DNA of 64,000 nucleotides, from positions 124,001 through 188,000 of the forward strand of contig NZ_JAAMFB010000017.1 of the NCBI RefSeq assembly GCF_013322225.1, given 5' to 3'. Below are positions 37,627 to 47,490 of the stretch, in pieces. A program made the translations under genes and the position numbers. This stretch comes from Agrobacterium larrymoorei. Its GTDB lineage: Bacteria; Pseudomonadota; Alphaproteobacteria; Rhizobiales; Rhizobiaceae. Positions within the stretch are counted from its first letter, which is position 1, and every line of letters starts with the position of its first letter. The notes under the pieces were generated by a model. It had not been told where the DNA came from. It saw only the letters and a program-made list of their open reading frames with translations, and did no database searches.

Positions 37627-38163
37627 TTACATGCCGGCGCCACCAAGAACGGTAACGGCGCGACGGTTCTGCGACCAGCAGGAAATGTCGTCGCAAACCG
37701 CGACCGGACGTTCCTTACCGTAGGAAATCGTCTTCATGCGGTTGGCAGGAACACCCTGCGAAGCGAGGAATTCCTTGGTGGCGGCTGCACGGCGTGCACC
37801 CAGCGCAAGGTTGTATTCACGCGTGCCGCGTTCGTCGGCATGGCCTTCGACGGTGATGGCGTAGTTCGGGTAACGAGCCAGCCACTGAGCCTGACGCTGC
37901 AGGGTCTGCTGCGCGTCTGCGCGGATGGAGGTCGAATCGGTATCGAAGAAGATGCGATCGCCGACATTGACGGTGAAGTCCTGGGTCGAGCCAGGCGTCG
38001 CGGAACCGGCACCGCCGCCGAGACCGAGCTCGCCTGCGCTGTTCGGCATGTTCTTCTTGTTGGCGCAACCGGCCAGAGCAAGAGCAAGCGTAAGGGCGAT
38101 AACAGCCGGGTTACGGGCGATTTTCTGCATTGGGCTGAGCGCCGAGGTGTGTGTGCGGCTCAT
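37627..38163 (-). CDS. pal: Peptidoglycan-associated lipoprotein Pal
   Basis: A 178-aa outer-membrane lipoprotein that binds peptidoglycan and TolB. The lipobox L-A-G-C lies at about residues 30-33; the OmpA-like domain (about 65-175) has N-V-G-D-R-I-F-F-D-T-D, V-E-G-H-A-D-E-R-G-T and N-L-A-L-G-A-R-R-A. The N terminus before the signal is somewhat long; the ATG is supported by AAGGAGAG. A CtrA-type half site lies 75 bases upstream. Confidence 0.97.
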   Translation of the reverse strand: MSRTHTSALSPMQKIARNPAVIALTLALALAGCANKKNMPNSAGELGLGGGAGSATPGSTQDFTVNVGDRIFFDTDSTSIRADAQQTLQRQAQWLARYPNYAITVEGHADERGTREYNLALGARRAAATKEFLASQGVPANRMKTISYGKERPVAVCDDISCWSQNRRAVTVLGGAGM

Positions 38164-38327
38164 CGCCGATCTCTCCTTAGAATTTCAGTAACGTTGCCAG
38201 ACACTAACCGATCTAGGTTAACTGCCCCCAAACACTTATGGTTAACAGAAAGGAAATGTCCCACTTTTTTTGCTCCCTCACAGTAGTTTGCGGCAAGAAA
38301 GAGGCAGTCCCCGGTCATATTTCATAA

Positions 38328-38363
38328 AACTGTGGCGGCGTCTGTTACCAGACGCCGCCACAG
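38328..38363 (-). terminator. Intrinsic terminator after tolB
   Basis: CTGTGGCGGCGTCTG and CAGACGCCGCCACAG form a 15-base perfect stem around TTAC; on the minus strand it is followed by TTTTATG. It separates tolB from pal. Confidence 0.88.
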
Positions 38364-38373
38364 GCAGTCGGTT

Positions 38374-39687
38374 TTAGTCGAGAAGCGGCGACCATGCCGG
38401 GTCGGATGCAAAGGTTGGTGTCTTCACCAGCTGCTCATTGTAACCGGTCAGGTCGATGGAATAGAGCTGCGGACCACCTGCGCCTGCGGCCTGACGGAAG
38501 AACATCAGCACGCGGCCATTCGGCGCCCATGTCGGGCCTTCATTGTGGAAGCCCGATGTCAAAATGCGCTCACCCGAACCATCCGGTTTCATCACGCCGA
38601 TGGAGAACTTGCCGCCGGACTGCTTGGTGAAGGCAATCAGATCGCCGCGCGGAGACCAGACCGGCGTGGAATAGGAACCATCACCGAAGGAAATACGCGT
38701 CTGGCCGGAGCCGTCGGCATTCATGACGTAGATCTGCTGGCGTCCGCCACGGTCGCTTTCAAAGGCGATGCGCTGGCCATCCGGCGCATAGGACGGCGCG
38801 GTGTCGATGGCGCCCGTATTCGTCAGGCGGGTCGTCGTGCGCGAACGCAGGTCCATCGTATAGATATTGGCATTGCCTTCCTGCTGAAGGCTCATGATCA
38901 CCTTCTGACCATCCGGCGAGAAGCGCGGCGAGAAGGTCATGCCGGGGAAGTTGCCAACGACTTCACGCTGTCCGGTTTCAAGCTGCAGCAGGTAAACGCG
39001 CGGCTGCTGGCCTTCGAAGGACATGTAGGTCACTTCCTGGCGGTTCGGCGAGAAGCGCGGCGTCAGAACCAGATCGTTGGCATTGGTCAGGTTGCGGATG
39101 TTGAAACCGTCCTGATCCATGATCGACAGCTGACGCTTGCGGGCCGTCTTCGGACCGCTTTCGGACACGAATACGACGCGGGTATCGAAGTAACCCTTTT
39201 CGCCCGTCACGCGCTCATAGATCGCGTCGGCAATGATATGGGCCACGCGACGCCAGTTTTCCGGCTGGGTGAAGAACTGCTGGCCCATCATCTGCTCATT
39301 GGCAAACGTATCCCACAGACGGAACTCCGCGCGCAGGCGGCCATCGGCTTCCTTGGTCACACGGCCGGTTACCAGCGCCTGCGCATTGATGACCTTCCAG
39401 TCTTCGAAACGCGGCTGCTGATCCGGGTTGCTGATCTTTTCGATGAAAGCGCCCTTGTTGATCGGCGCGAACAGGCCGGAGCGCTGTAAATCTGCGGCAA
39501 CGACCTGCGAGATTTGCGCGCCAATACCATCACCCGACATAAAGTCCGTGACGGCGATCGGCAGTGGCTGGACGTTACCCTTGTTGATGTTGAGCCGAAC
39601 TTCCGCGTTGGCCGGAGTGATCGCAACGAACGACAGGATGAGGCCAGAGGCCACCATCATCGCGCGAAGGAAAGAAAACTTGATCAT
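38374..39687 (-). CDS. tolB: Tol-Pal system protein TolB
   Basis: A 437-aa periplasmic protein: signal peptide ending A-N-A, an N-terminal alpha/beta domain, and a C-terminal beta-propeller with repeated P-x-F-S-P-D-G-Q and W-S-P-R-G-D type blades (for example [11 protein letters not shown]). It docks with Pal and TolA. It follows tolA by 75 bases and ends in a strong terminator. Confidence 0.97.
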   Translation of the reverse strand: MIKFSFLRAMMVASGLILSFVAITPANAEVRLNINKGNVQPLPIAVTDFMSGDGIGAQISQVVAADLQRSGLFAPINKGAFIEKISNPDQQPRFEDWKVINAQALVTGRVTKEADGRLRAEFRLWDTFANEQMMGQQFFTQPENWRRVAHIIADAIYERVTGEKGYFDTRVVFVSESGPKTARKRQLSIMDQDGFNIRNLTNANDLVLTPRFSPNRQEVTYMSFEGQQPRVYLLQLETGQREVVGNFPGMTFSPRFSPDGQKVIMSLQQEGNANIYTMDLRSRTTTRLTNTGAIDTAPSYAPDGQRIAFESDRGGRQQIYVMNADGSGQTRISFGDGSYSTPVWSPRGDLIAFTKQSGGKFSIGVMKPDGSGERILTSGFHNEGPTWAPNGRVLMFFRQAAGAGGPQLYSIDLTGYNEQLVKTPTFASDPAWSPLLD

Positions 39688-39762
39688 CGAGACAAGCCTT
39701 TCAGCTTTTTTCTAAATTGCACATCAATTGAAATCGGAAGGTGATGCTTCCAAGGCGGCTGG

Positions 39763-40944
39763 TCAGACACCGAAGTCTTCAGCCGTGAATGTGAGCACCA
39801 AAGTATTCCATCCTTTTTCACCATCGTATTTATCCGGTGGGAGAGCGGTGAATGGTGCGGACCTCATGACCGCGCGTACCGCACTGCCTTCCAGCGCACG
39901 GCGGGTACCATCCGGTCCGCCTTTCGACGAAACTTCAGGTCTGCCCACCACTCCACCTGACTGGTCGAGCGACACACGAACTTCGACGACCACCTGTGCC
40001 ACATCTGTCAGACCTGCAACGACCGAAAAGTTCTTCGAAATCTGCCCTCTGAGAGCGTCCATTTCGCTGGCGCTGAGACCGGTACCAACCGTCTTCTTGC
40101 CGCCCAGCGCCGCCGTCTGTGTCGAGCGCTTCGCGCCGCCGCCGGACGGGGCCTGCTTGTTCAACAGAGCCGAAATCTCATCGGCGTTGAATTCGCTGGA
40201 GTGTGACGCGGCAGCCTTCGCCGTTTCCTGCTTGCGCTCGCCTGGCTTCTTGTCGGAAGGCTTCTCGGTTGCCTTGTTCTGATCCGGCTTTTTCTCGGCG
40301 GGCTTTTCCGCCGGTTTCTGCTCGGCCTGCTTGGGCGGCTCGGGCTTAGGCGGTTCCGGCTTCGGCTCTGGCGGCTGCGGTCTAGCATTCGGACGCGGCA
40401 CATTAGGAGGCACGGGAATTTCAGCCGGCTCCTGATTTTGCGGAGGCGGCTCCTGCGCCTGCTGCTCCGCCGGTGGTTCGGCAGGCTTAGGCGGCGTCGT
40501 GATTTCAGGCTTCGGCGTTGGAAGAGACGCCATCTCCTGCGGAGGCGGCGCGGTCTCTTCCTTCACGATATCCTTGACGTCGTTCGGCTTGGTATCGACC
40601 ACGGGCGCAGGCGTTTCCTGCTTGGGTGGAGCAGCCGCGCTAACATTGTTGTTCGGCTTGGTCGTCGGCGTGGGCGGCGCGTCGAGATCGGCTGTGTTGT
40701 TGCCGACATTCTGCGCATCGGGTACCACATCGGGCCGCGTCGTTGGAACGGGTGCGGACTTCTCAGCCTTAGGCGCATTCTTGTCGCCCTGCTGGATTTG
40801 CGACATTTCTTCGACGGGCACCAGCTCGACGGGCAACGCCTCGGCTTGAGACACGTCAAGGGGCGCTGGCGAGCCCAGAGACACCAGGGCAACCGCCAGA
40901 ACCGAAGCGTGTACAATCGCAGATGTGGTAAGGCTACCCTTCAT
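39763..40944 (-). CDS. tolA: Tol-Pal system protein TolA
   Basis: A 393-aa protein with one N-terminal membrane segment (residues about 8-25), a long P/E/K/Q/A-rich spanning domain (about 45-270; P-K-P-E-P-P-K-P-E-P-P-K type), and a C-terminal TonB/TolA-like domain (about 290-393) with V-V-E-V-R-V-S-L-D-Q-S-G. It transmits TolQR motion to the outer membrane. The central part is proline-rich rather than the alanine/lysine helix of enterobacteria, usual in Rhizobiales. It begins nine bases after tolR. Confidence 0.9.
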   Translation of the reverse strand: MKGSLTTSAIVHASVLAVALVSLGSPAPLDVSQAEALPVELVPVEEMSQIQQGDKNAPKAEKSAPVPTTRPDVVPDAQNVGNNTADLDAPPTPTTKPNNNVSAAAPPKQETPAPVVDTKPNDVKDIVKEETAPPPQEMASLPTPKPEITTPPKPAEPPAEQQAQEPPPQNQEPAEIPVPPNVPRPNARPQPPEPKPEPPKPEPPKQAEQKPAEKPAEKKPDQNKATEKPSDKKPGERKQETAKAAASHSSEFNADEISALLNKQAPSGGGAKRSTQTAALGGKKTVGTGLSASEMDALRGQISKNFSVVAGLTDVAQVVVEVRVSLDQSGGVVGRPEVSSKGGPDGTRRALEGSAVRAVMRSAPFTALPPDKYDGEKGWNTLVLTFTAEDFGV

Positions 40945-40952
40945 CGCTTACG

Positions 40953-41414
40953 TCAATTGTCCTGTTTCATCTGTGTCACGAGGCCGATATTCTTGAAGCC
41001 TGCGGCCTGAATACGCGCCATCACATCCGCCACGATGCCATATGCGGCGACCGAGTCGGCGCGAACGAAGATGCGCTCGTTGTAACCGGTCGTCGAAATG
41101 GCCTGCAATTTTTCCGCAACCTCGGCAGCTTCGATCGGCGTCTCCTGAAGATGTATCTGCCCACTGGAATTAACCGAAATCGTAATCGGCTGCGTGTCCG
41201 AATTCAGCGCGGATGCAGACGTCTTCGGAAGATCCACCGGCACGCCAACCGTCATCATCGGTGCCGCCACCATGAAGATGATAAGAAGTACGAGCATGAC
41301 GTCGACCAGCGGCGTCACGTTGATTTCGCTGATGGCTCCACCGCTGCGACGACCGCGTCCACGGCCACGACGACCGCCCGAACCACCACCGCCACCGCCT
41401 GCTGACATTCCCAT
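40953..41414 (-). CDS. tolR: Tol-Pal system protein TolR (ExbD family)
   Basis: A 153-aa inner-membrane protein. After a glycine- and arginine-rich N-terminal stretch (about residues 5-26) comes the ExbD/TolR signature E-I-N-V-T-P-L-V-D-V-M-L-V-L-L-I-I-F, with the membrane aspartate in V-D-V-M that carries the proton path, then the periplasmic domain. It lies between tolQ and tolA. The Gly/Arg-rich leader is unusual relative to E. coli TolR. Confidence 0.94.
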   Translation of the reverse strand: MGMSAGGGGGGSGGRRGRGRGRRSGGAISEINVTPLVDVMLVLLIIFMVAAPMMTVGVPVDLPKTSASALNSDTQPITISVNSSGQIHLQETPIEAAEVAEKLQAISTTGYNERIFVRADSVAAYGIVADVMARIQAAGFKNIGLVTQMKQDN

Positions 41415-41445
41415 GATGCTTTACTCCAACTGCGCGGTTTAAGCT

Positions 41446-42162
41446 TTACTGCGCGGCCTGGCGCGTCTGCAGCTTCTCGTCGATCTGGCGAGAAAGGATT
41501 GCAGAAAATTCGTCGGCGAAACCTTCCATGCGGGAAGACAGCTTGTGTGCGTCACCCATGAACTTGTTGTAGGCCATAACCGCTGGAATAGCGGCGACAA
41601 GGCCGATAGCCGTCGCCAGAAGCGCTTCCGCGATACCCGGAGCAACGACCGCAAGGTTCGTGGACTGCGAACCGGCAATCGCCTGGAACGAGGTCATGAT
41701 ACCGATAACCGTTCCGAACAGGCCGATGAACGGACCGGCCGAGCCGATGGTCGCCAGCGAACCGAGACGCGCTTCGAACTGTTCGCTCTCACGCGCCATG
41801 GTCACATCCATCGCACGGTCGATGCGCATCTGCAGACCGATGGGGGAACGGGCGCCGCGCTCGAACGACTTCTTCCATTCGCGCATCGCAGCGACGAAGA
41901 TCGCGGAGAGACCGCCATTCTGCCGCTCGGCCAAGGTGCGGTAAAGCTCTTCAAGCGACTGGCCTGACCAGAACACCTGTTCGAACTGGTCGAACTGGCG
42001 CTTTGCCTTCGCGAAGCTCGTATATTTGTCGATGACGATGGCCCACGTCCAAACCGATGCGGCAAGAAGACCGATCATAACGAGCTTGACGATAAGCCCT
42101 GCCTGCATGAACAGTCCCCAAAGACTTACATCATGCGCCGCTGCCAAACCTGCCTGTTCCAT
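41446..42162 (-). CDS. tolQ: Tol-Pal system protein TolQ (ExbB family)
   Basis: A 238-aa inner-membrane proton-channel subunit with three membrane segments at about 20-40, 135-160 and 170-195, and the typical G-P-F-I-G-L-F-G-T-V-I-G-I-M and A-L-L-A-T-A-I-G-L. I chose the ATG at 42162, preceded by G-G-A-T-A; an upstream codon would add 17 unrelated residues. It is the first gene of tolQRAB, 262 bases after ybgC, with a CtrA-type half site (42362-42369) in that gap. Confidence 0.95.
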   Translation of the reverse strand: MEQAGLAAAHDVSLWGLFMQAGLIVKLVMIGLLAASVWTWAIVIDKYTSFAKAKRQFDQFEQVFWSGQSLEELYRTLAERQNGGLSAIFVAAMREWKKSFERGARSPIGLQMRIDRAMDVTMARESEQFEARLGSLATIGSAGPFIGLFGTVIGIMTSFQAIAGSQSTNLAVVAPGIAEALLATAIGLVAAIPAVMAYNKFMGDAHKLSSRMEGFADEFSAILSRQIDEKLQTRQAAQ

Positions 42163-42424
42163 AAATATCCAATCCCCGAATCCAAACGCCCGGCGCATGA
42201 CCGGGCGATTCAAACGCGCATCAATGCTTTGAGCGTTGCGGTGCTACCCGCCGACCCTTAGCCTTTGCCCCGATAATGCCAATACGCCTTACTTGCCCGT
42301 AAATTTGGTAAAAGGAAGGCGTGCGGCGCACAAATACCGGGTAGTTAAGTAAGACTACATTATGGTTAAGAGAGTGTTACGAAACTGCCAAACAAAAATG
42401 GCATTTCTGTCTTTGTGCGATCTC

Positions 42425-42865
42425 TTACTTTAAAAACTTCTCCGCGATCGTTTCAGGAAGGCGTCTGGGTCTACCTTTTGTGTTGATCACGGCGATTATC
42501 ACTTTTGCGGCAATCAAAACGCTTTCCCCACGCCTGATTTCCTGACTAAGAGACATTTTCGCGCCGCCCGCCTTTTCTGTAAGCGTTGTGATGGTCAGAA
42601 TATCGTCCATCTTCGCCGGACTTTTGAAGTCGATTTCCATGCGGTGCACAACAAAAACCAGCCCCTCTTCGTCGGCGACCTGTAATGCACTCTGTTCGCA
42701 GCCGAGGCAACGCAGGTAATCCGTGCGTCCGCGTTCAAGGAAATGCAGATAGCGTGCATGGTAGACGAGGCCGGAGAAGTCAGTGTCTTCGTAATAAACG
42801 CGCTGTACGAGCCTATGCCCGCGCTCAATGAGTTCGCCGGAAAGCGACAGGGAAATATCGGTCAT
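42425..42865 (-). CDS. ybgC: Tol-Pal-associated acyl-CoA thioesterase YbgC
   Basis: A 146-aa hotdog-fold thioesterase. The catalytic aspartate lies in Y-E-D-T-D-F-S-G-L-V-Y-H-A-R-Y-L, the family signature. It hydrolyses short acyl-CoA or acyl-ACP thioesters and is nearly always found ahead of tolQ. Its start overlaps the stop of the Nudix gene upstream (ATGA). Confidence 0.95.
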   Translation of the reverse strand: MTDISLSLSGELIERGHRLVQRVYYEDTDFSGLVYHARYLHFLERGRTDYLRCLGCEQSALQVADEEGLVFVVHRMEIDFKSPAKMDDILTITTLTEKAGGAKMSLSQEIRRGESVLIAAKVIIAVINTKGRPRRLPETIAEKFLK

Positions 42866-43389
42866 CGTTTGTCCTGAAGATGTTGAGGCTGCCCTTCGCG
42901 CACGATCATGTGCTGATGACGATCCGGCAGTGTCTCAATACCCTCGGCGATGAACACAGGTCGCAAATCATTGTTTTTCAAAGCAGCAGTCGTTGCGGGC
43001 AGCCAGCGAAATTCGACATCGACACCATCCACGATGCGATGGACAATGTCGGTTTCGTGAAAGGGAAATGGCTGCTCGAGATTCAGCAGATAATAGAACG
43101 CCAGTTCGTGGGCCTGGTATTCCCCATAGGCGAAGAAGCTTTCCGCTGACCATAAAAGACGCTCGATCCGGGCAGTCACATGCAGCTCTTCTTCTATCTC
43201 TCGCAGTATGGTTTGCTCAGAGCTTTCACCGATCTCGGCACGGCCGCCCGGCAGCGCCCAGTATCGGTCAGCAAGGCTGCGGCTCACCAAAAGGTGCTCC
43301 TGACAAAAAATAAGCCCAGCAACGCGAACGCTGAAAAGCTGCGGCTTGTGGTCAAGCCGGATCATACGGCGTGGAACAGGGTTGGTCAT
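42862..43389 (-). CDS. Nudix hydrolase, second of a tandem pair
   Basis: A 175-aa protein with a Nudix box G-G-R-A-E-I-G-E...R-E-I-E-E-E-L near residues 60-80. The usual glycine after E-E is replaced by histidine (E-E-E-L-H-V), a minor departure; the catalytic acidic residues are present. Its substrate is unknown. I chose the ATG at 43389 because it overlaps the previous Nudix stop (ATGA). It is closely related to the neighbouring Nudix protein, suggesting duplication. Confidence 0.85.
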   Translation of the reverse strand: MTNPVPRRMIRLDHKPQLFSVRVAGLIFCQEHLLVSRSLADRYWALPGGRAEIGESSEQTILREIEEELHVTARIERLLWSAESFFAYGEYQAHELAFYYLLNLEQPFPFHETDIVHRIVDGVDVEFRWLPATTAALKNNDLRPVFIAEGIETLPDRHQHMIVREGQPQHLQDKR

Positions 43390-43898
43390 TTGTCGTCCAG
43401 ATTGCCATCGTTCCAAACAATGTGCCTGGTCGACGCGGGAATGTTCTCGATTTCACTCGCGATGAAATAGGGCGGGATGTCCAGTGCAGTCAATGCTTCG
43501 GTTGTGGCTTTCACCCATTGAAACTCAAGCGCGTTCTTTCCATCCTGCACGCGGTGGACGATCTCGTCTTCGTGGAAGGGAAAACTCTCCGGCAGCTCCA
43601 TCACATAATAGAAGCCGAGTTCGTGCCAATCCTTGCCTTCGTAGTGGAAAAAGTTTTCGACCACCCACAACAGGCGCCCGACAGTCACCTCGGCACCCAG
43701 CTCCTCGACCATTTCCCGTGCAAGCGTCTCCTGCGACTGCTCACCCATTTCCGCGCGGCCACCGGGAAAGGTCCAGAATTTTTCATGCGTCGCACGATGT
43801 ACCAGCACATGGCCATTGCGGAACGCCATGCCCGCCACACGCATCTGGAAGATGCGCTTCGGCTTGAATTTCATGCGGATGCGAAGGTCTTCAGTCAT
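43386..43898 (-). CDS. Nudix hydrolase, first of a tandem pair
   Basis: A 170-aa protein with a perfect Nudix box: G-G-R-A-E-M-G-E followed after seven residues by R-E-M-V-E-E-L-G. It resembles the following gene over its whole length, including K-P-K-R-I-F-Q-M-R-V-A-G near the start. Nudix enzymes hydrolyse nucleoside diphosphate derivatives. It begins directly after the DinB stop (TGA-ATG) and overlaps the next gene by four bases. Confidence 0.88.
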   Translation of the reverse strand: MTEDLRIRMKFKPKRIFQMRVAGMAFRNGHVLVHRATHEKFWTFPGGRAEMGEQSQETLAREMVEELGAEVTVGRLLWVVENFFHYEGKDWHELGFYYVMELPESFPFHEDEIVHRVQDGKNALEFQWVKATTEALTALDIPPYFIASEIENIPASTRHIVWNDGNLDDK

Positions 43899-44471
43899 TC
43901 AGAAACGGCCCGGAAACATCAAATCGGTTTCCGACCACCCTAACGCCTCTATTTCAGTTTTGCGAACATCGGCATCGTCACCCACAATAAATTCGTCCAG
44001 TTGCGGCGGCTTGAGCGATGTGCCGGACAGCATGGCATGCACCTGCCCGCGATGATGCGTCTGATGCTGGAACAGATGCGACAGAATATCGTCGCAACGA
44101 TCCTGTTGCACTCGCGCTCCCCTATACACATGGACGGTCGCCTCTAAGTCGGCCGCGTCGAGGCGATCCACGAATGAGATCAATTCATCGTCCAGCCGCG
44201 CCTGAGCATTTCGAAGATCCCTCATCTTGCCATACGGCTCGCTTTCCTGAAAAACGATGGGACCGAGCGATCCGCCTTTGAGTGCATCGAAGTAAAACAC
44301 ATCGACCAGATAAATGTGATTCAATGTCTCTCGAATGGTGGGGAAGAAGCTCGTGCGCGGTGCAACAAACTCCTCTGGAGAAAGAAGCATACAGGTCTCA
44401 TGCAGGCGATAATTCGCCAGTCGACTATTCCTCGCCAGTTTTCGGAACGCCCGACCCTCATCATGTTTCAT
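43899..44471 (-). CDS. DinB family protein
   Basis: A 190-aa four-helix-bundle protein of the DinB/YfiT family, with N-Y-R-L-H-E-T-C near residue 20, L-N-H-I-Y-L-V-D-V-F-Y near 50 and H-L-F-Q-H-Q-T-H-H-R-G-Q near 131, giving three histidines suited to a metal site. Family members are often thiol-dependent metalloenzymes; the function of this one is unknown. It heads a chain of overlapping genes: DinB, two Nudix, ybgC. Confidence 0.88.
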   Translation of the reverse strand: MKHDEGRAFRKLARNSRLANYRLHETCMLLSPEEFVAPRTSFFPTIRETLNHIYLVDVFYFDALKGGSLGPIVFQESEPYGKMRDLRNAQARLDDELISFVDRLDAADLEATVHVYRGARVQQDRCDDILSHLFQHQTHHRGQVHAMLSGTSLKPPQLDEFIVGDDADVRKTEIEALGWSETDLMFPGRF

Positions 44472-44593
44472 GTTGTTGTCCCTCCCCGGTCAAACGAATG
44501 TAGAGCTGCTTTCGCCTGAAGCAGGTCTCGCAAAAGTGCCAGCGTTTTCGCGCTGAAAACATGCGCAAGCAAAGAAGCACGTTCTAATAGGTT

Positions 44594-44812
44594 TTAATCC
44601 GCCTTCTGCAGTTCGGAATGGCTCTTCAAAACCTTGCCGCCGTCTTCCTGCTCGATGAGATAGGCGGGCTCATCTTCACTCGCCTTCCGCTTGATGACGG
44701 AGCCCTCGATCTTTCGCTCCACGTCGGCGGTAAAGCTTTCCGCCACCTTGCCCTCGCCTTTGCCATTACCCCATTTCCAGCTGACTTTGGTGCCTTTGCG
44801 AAATTTGGTCAT
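44594..44812 (-). CDS. DUF2945 (HVA1/Tudor-like) protein
   Basis: A 72-aa basic protein, M-T-K-F-R-K-G-T-K-V-S-W-K-W-G-N-G onward, matching the DUF2945 family. These proteins are small SH3/Tudor-like barrels of unknown function. It lies 51 bases after the phosphoesterase gene on the same strand. Confidence 0.88.
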   Translation of the reverse strand: MTKFRKGTKVSWKWGNGKGEGKVAESFTADVERKIEGSVIKRKASEDEPAYLIEQEDGGKVLKSHSELQKAD

Positions 44813-44863
44813 ACCGATCTCCCATCAAAGACCGGAAATCGTCGATGCGAGACAATGGTTCCG

Positions 44864-45760
44864 TCAGCCGACCAAATCCACCACCACGATTTCCGGCGGC
44901 GACATGAAACGGATCGGCGCCAGCGAGCAGCCAAGCCCACCGGAAACAATGAGGTTGCGTTTGTCTTCGACGACATGACCGTAGGCGAAACGCTCACCGT
45001 AGCGCGAAGGCACGGCCGGACGCCAGCCGAAGAGATTGACCTGCCCGCCATGGGTATGACCCGAAAGGGTGAGCGCAACCCGGTCTGGAACGGATGTAAA
45101 AATATCCGGCTCATGCGCCAGCAGGATCACCGGTGCGTCGTCCGTGATCTGCGCCATCGTTCCCGGCAGGTCATCCAACCCGGTTCGCCTATATTCCTGG
45201 AGATAGGCCCACTGATCTTCCAGCCCCGCGATCCAGAAGGGAAATTCCTTCGAACCGGTGCGAACAGCATCGTTGGAATGCGCATGAATGCCGACTGCCC
45301 GCAGCGCCCGGTGCGCCACGGTCTCCTTCAGGCGCAGCCTTTGCGCTTCCGGGTCCTGCCACCAGTCATGATTGCCGCACACCGCATGGACGCCATAGGT
45401 GGATTTGAGACCGGCAAGCGCCCGCGCCCATTCTTCCGGCGGCACAACGCCTGTTACAAGCTTCATGCCCGACATGTAATCGCCCAGCAGAAGCACGATG
45501 TCGCCGCCGAGCGTGTTGGCATAGTCGCAAATCCGCGCGATGCGCTCCGCCGGCATCCACGGCTCGCAGGCATGGAAATCTGCAAGCGCCACTATCCGCA
45601 GGCTTTTGCCCACTGGCCATCCCGGCGGTGTGATGCGATATCTGGTGGTCGAAAGTCGCGCCAAGGGCTCGATGCCACCGGCATAAGCACCAAGAGAAAC
45701 CAGACCCGCCGCCATCGTCGCAGCTGTTTTTAAAAGTGCGCGACGGGTCAACAAGATCAA
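44864..45760 (-). CDS. Exported calcineurin-like metallophosphoesterase
   Basis: A 298-aa protein with an N-terminal twin-arginine-like signal (L-T-R-R-A-L-L-K) and hydrophobic core. The phosphoesterase metal motifs are all there: A-D-F-H-A, L-L-G-D-Y, C-G-N-H-D-W-W, L-A-H-E-P and S-G-H-T-H-G-G-Q. It may be a YaeI-like phosphodiesterase; substrate unknown. The start is TTG at 45760, overlapping the ruvB stop as TTGA; two further TTG codons nearby are alternatives. It is coupled to ruvCAB. Confidence 0.88.
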   Translation of the reverse strand: MILLTRRALLKTAATMAAGLVSLGAYAGGIEPLARLSTTRYRITPPGWPVGKSLRIVALADFHACEPWMPAERIARICDYANTLGGDIVLLLGDYMSGMKLVTGVVPPEEWARALAGLKSTYGVHAVCGNHDWWQDPEAQRLRLKETVAHRALRAVGIHAHSNDAVRTGSKEFPFWIAGLEDQWAYLQEYRRTGLDDLPGTMAQITDDAPVILLAHEPDIFTSVPDRVALTLSGHTHGGQVNLFGWRPAVPSRYGERFAYGHVVEDKRNLIVSGGLGCSLAPIRFMSPPEIVVVDLVG

Positions 45761-46797
45761 TCGTCCTCCAGCGTCAGGCGAAACTGCGCCGCTTCCAGAT
45801 CCTTGGGTGGCTGCATTCCCAAATGTTTCCAGGCCGTCGCCGTCAAAACACGCCCGCGTGGCGTTCTCTGGATAAAGCCCTGCTGGATCATGTAAGGCTC
45901 AATGATATCCTCGATGGCATCGCGCGGCTCGGAAAGACCCGCTGCAATGGTCTCGATCCCCACCGGCCCGCCGCCGAAGTTCACCGCGATCATCGTCAGG
46001 TAGCGCATGTCCAGCTGGTCGAGACCCATATTGTCCACCAGCAACCGCGTCAGCGCTTCATCGGCAATCTCTCGCGTAACCGCCTCGGCTCGCGCCACTT
46101 CGGCAAAGTCGCGTACCCGCCGCAGTAGACGCCCCGCAATTCGCGGTGTCCCACGCGCGCGCCGTGCAACCTCTCGCGCACCCTCATCCGTCATCGGCAG
46201 CCCCATCAACCGCGCGCCGCGCCGTACGATGAGTTCCAGTTCATCCACCGTATAGAACGACAGGCGCACCGGAATACCGAAACGGTCACGCAGTGGCGTC
46301 GTCAAAAGACCAAGACGTGTGGTTGCAGCGACCAGCGTGAATTTCGAAAGATCGATCTTTACCGACCGCGCAGCAGGCCCCTCGCCAATGATGAGATCGA
46401 GTTGAAAATCCTCCATCGCCGGATAGAGAATTTCCTCCACGGCTGGACTGAGACGATGGATTTCATCGATGAACAGAACGTCACGTTCTTCCAGATTGGT
46501 CAAAAGCGCAGCCAGATCACCCGCTTTGGCAATAACCGGGCCGGAGGTAGACTTGAAGTTGACGCCGAGTTCCTTCGCCATGATCTGTGCAAGGGTAGTC
46601 TTGCCGAGACCGGGAGGTCCGACGAACAGAACGTGGTCCAGCGCCTCGCCACGGTTCTTGGCCGCCTCGATGAAGATTTTCAGGTTGGCACGCGCCTCCG
46701 CCTGGCCCGTGAAGTCATCCAGCGTCTGCGGGCGCAGCGTCGTATCGATATCCTCGCCGCGCTTTTCCGAAGAAATCAGCCGTGCAGCGTCGCTCAT
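45757..46797 (-). CDS. ruvB: Holliday junction branch-migration helicase RuvB
   Basis: A 346-aa AAA+ motor. Walker A G-P-P-G-L-G-K-T (about 61-68), Walker B L-F-I-D-E-I-H-R (about 109-116), sensor 1 A-A-T-T-R and the C-terminal winged helix with R-T-P-R-G-R are present. It drives branch migration with RuvA. It follows ruvA by 54 bases. Confidence 0.97.
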   Translation of the reverse strand: MSDAARLISSEKRGEDIDTTLRPQTLDDFTGQAEARANLKIFIEAAKNRGEALDHVLFVGPPGLGKTTLAQIMAKELGVNFKSTSGPVIAKAGDLAALLTNLEERDVLFIDEIHRLSPAVEEILYPAMEDFQLDLIIGEGPAARSVKIDLSKFTLVAATTRLGLLTTPLRDRFGIPVRLSFYTVDELELIVRRGARLMGLPMTDEGAREVARRARGTPRIAGRLLRRVRDFAEVARAEAVTREIADEALTRLLVDNMGLDQLDMRYLTMIAVNFGGGPVGIETIAAGLSEPRDAIEDIIEPYMIQQGFIQRTPRGRVLTATAWKHLGMQPPKDLEAAQFRLTLEDD

Positions 46798-46851
46798 GTC
46801 AAAAGTTCCATTTCAAAATTCCAGGCAGTCTTACCTAGCATGGACCACCCG

Positions 46852-47469
46852 TTAGCGTGAAAGCTCTTTTAGACCCAGCCGAATAAGCTTCGCACTATCA
46901 CCGCCCTCACCGCCATTCTTCAGCGCAGCGGCCACGGCGTTCGCCGCCTGATCACGAGAATACCCAAGGTTGGTGAGCGCCGAAACAGCGTCGGCAACGG
47001 GTGCGGACGCTGCCCCTTCTCCTATTTCCTGTTTCAAGCCGATGGAGGCAGTCGCTTCTCCCGCAAAGGCAGGCGCCTTGTTGCGCAGTTCGGTGACAAT
47101 ACGGATCGCTACCTTCGGCCCCACGCCCGGCGCGCGGGAAACGACTACCTTGTCCTGAAGGGCGATGGCATTGGCAAGTTCGGATGGGGACAGGGTGGAC
47201 AACACGGCCAGCGCCACTTTCGAACCGACACCCTGCACGCTTTGCAGAAGGTTGAACCATTCCCGCTCAAGGGCACTCGTGAAACCGAAGAGCTTCAACT
47301 GATCTTCGCGCACATAGGTTTCGATGAAGAGAACCACGGCCTCGCCCGCCGAACCAAGCCGTGAAAGCGTGCGGGCGGAACAGTGGGCGACATAACAGAC
47401 GCCATGGACGTCGACCAGAACATGGTCGTCGCCAATCTCTTCGATAGTGCCTTTTAGCTTGCCGATCAT
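46852..47469 (-). CDS. ruvA: Holliday junction-binding protein RuvA
   Basis: A 205-aa protein: an N-terminal OB-fold beginning M-I-G-K-L-K-G-T, helix-hairpin-helix motifs (V-Q-G-V-G-S-K-V-A and A-P-G-V-G-P-K-V-A), and the C-terminal domain III that contacts RuvB (A-L-T-N-L-G-Y). It is 21 bases after ruvC. Confidence 0.97.
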   Translation of the reverse strand: MIGKLKGTIEEIGDDHVLVDVHGVCYVAHCSARTLSRLGSAGEAVVLFIETYVREDQLKLFGFTSALEREWFNLLQSVQGVGSKVALAVLSTLSPSELANAIALQDKVVVSRAPGVGPKVAIRIVTELRNKAPAFAGEATASIGLKQEIGEGAASAPVADAVSALTNLGYSRDQAANAVAAALKNGGEGGDSAKLIRLGLKELSR

Positions 47470-47490
47470 CGTCAGTTCCGTCTTCGTAAA

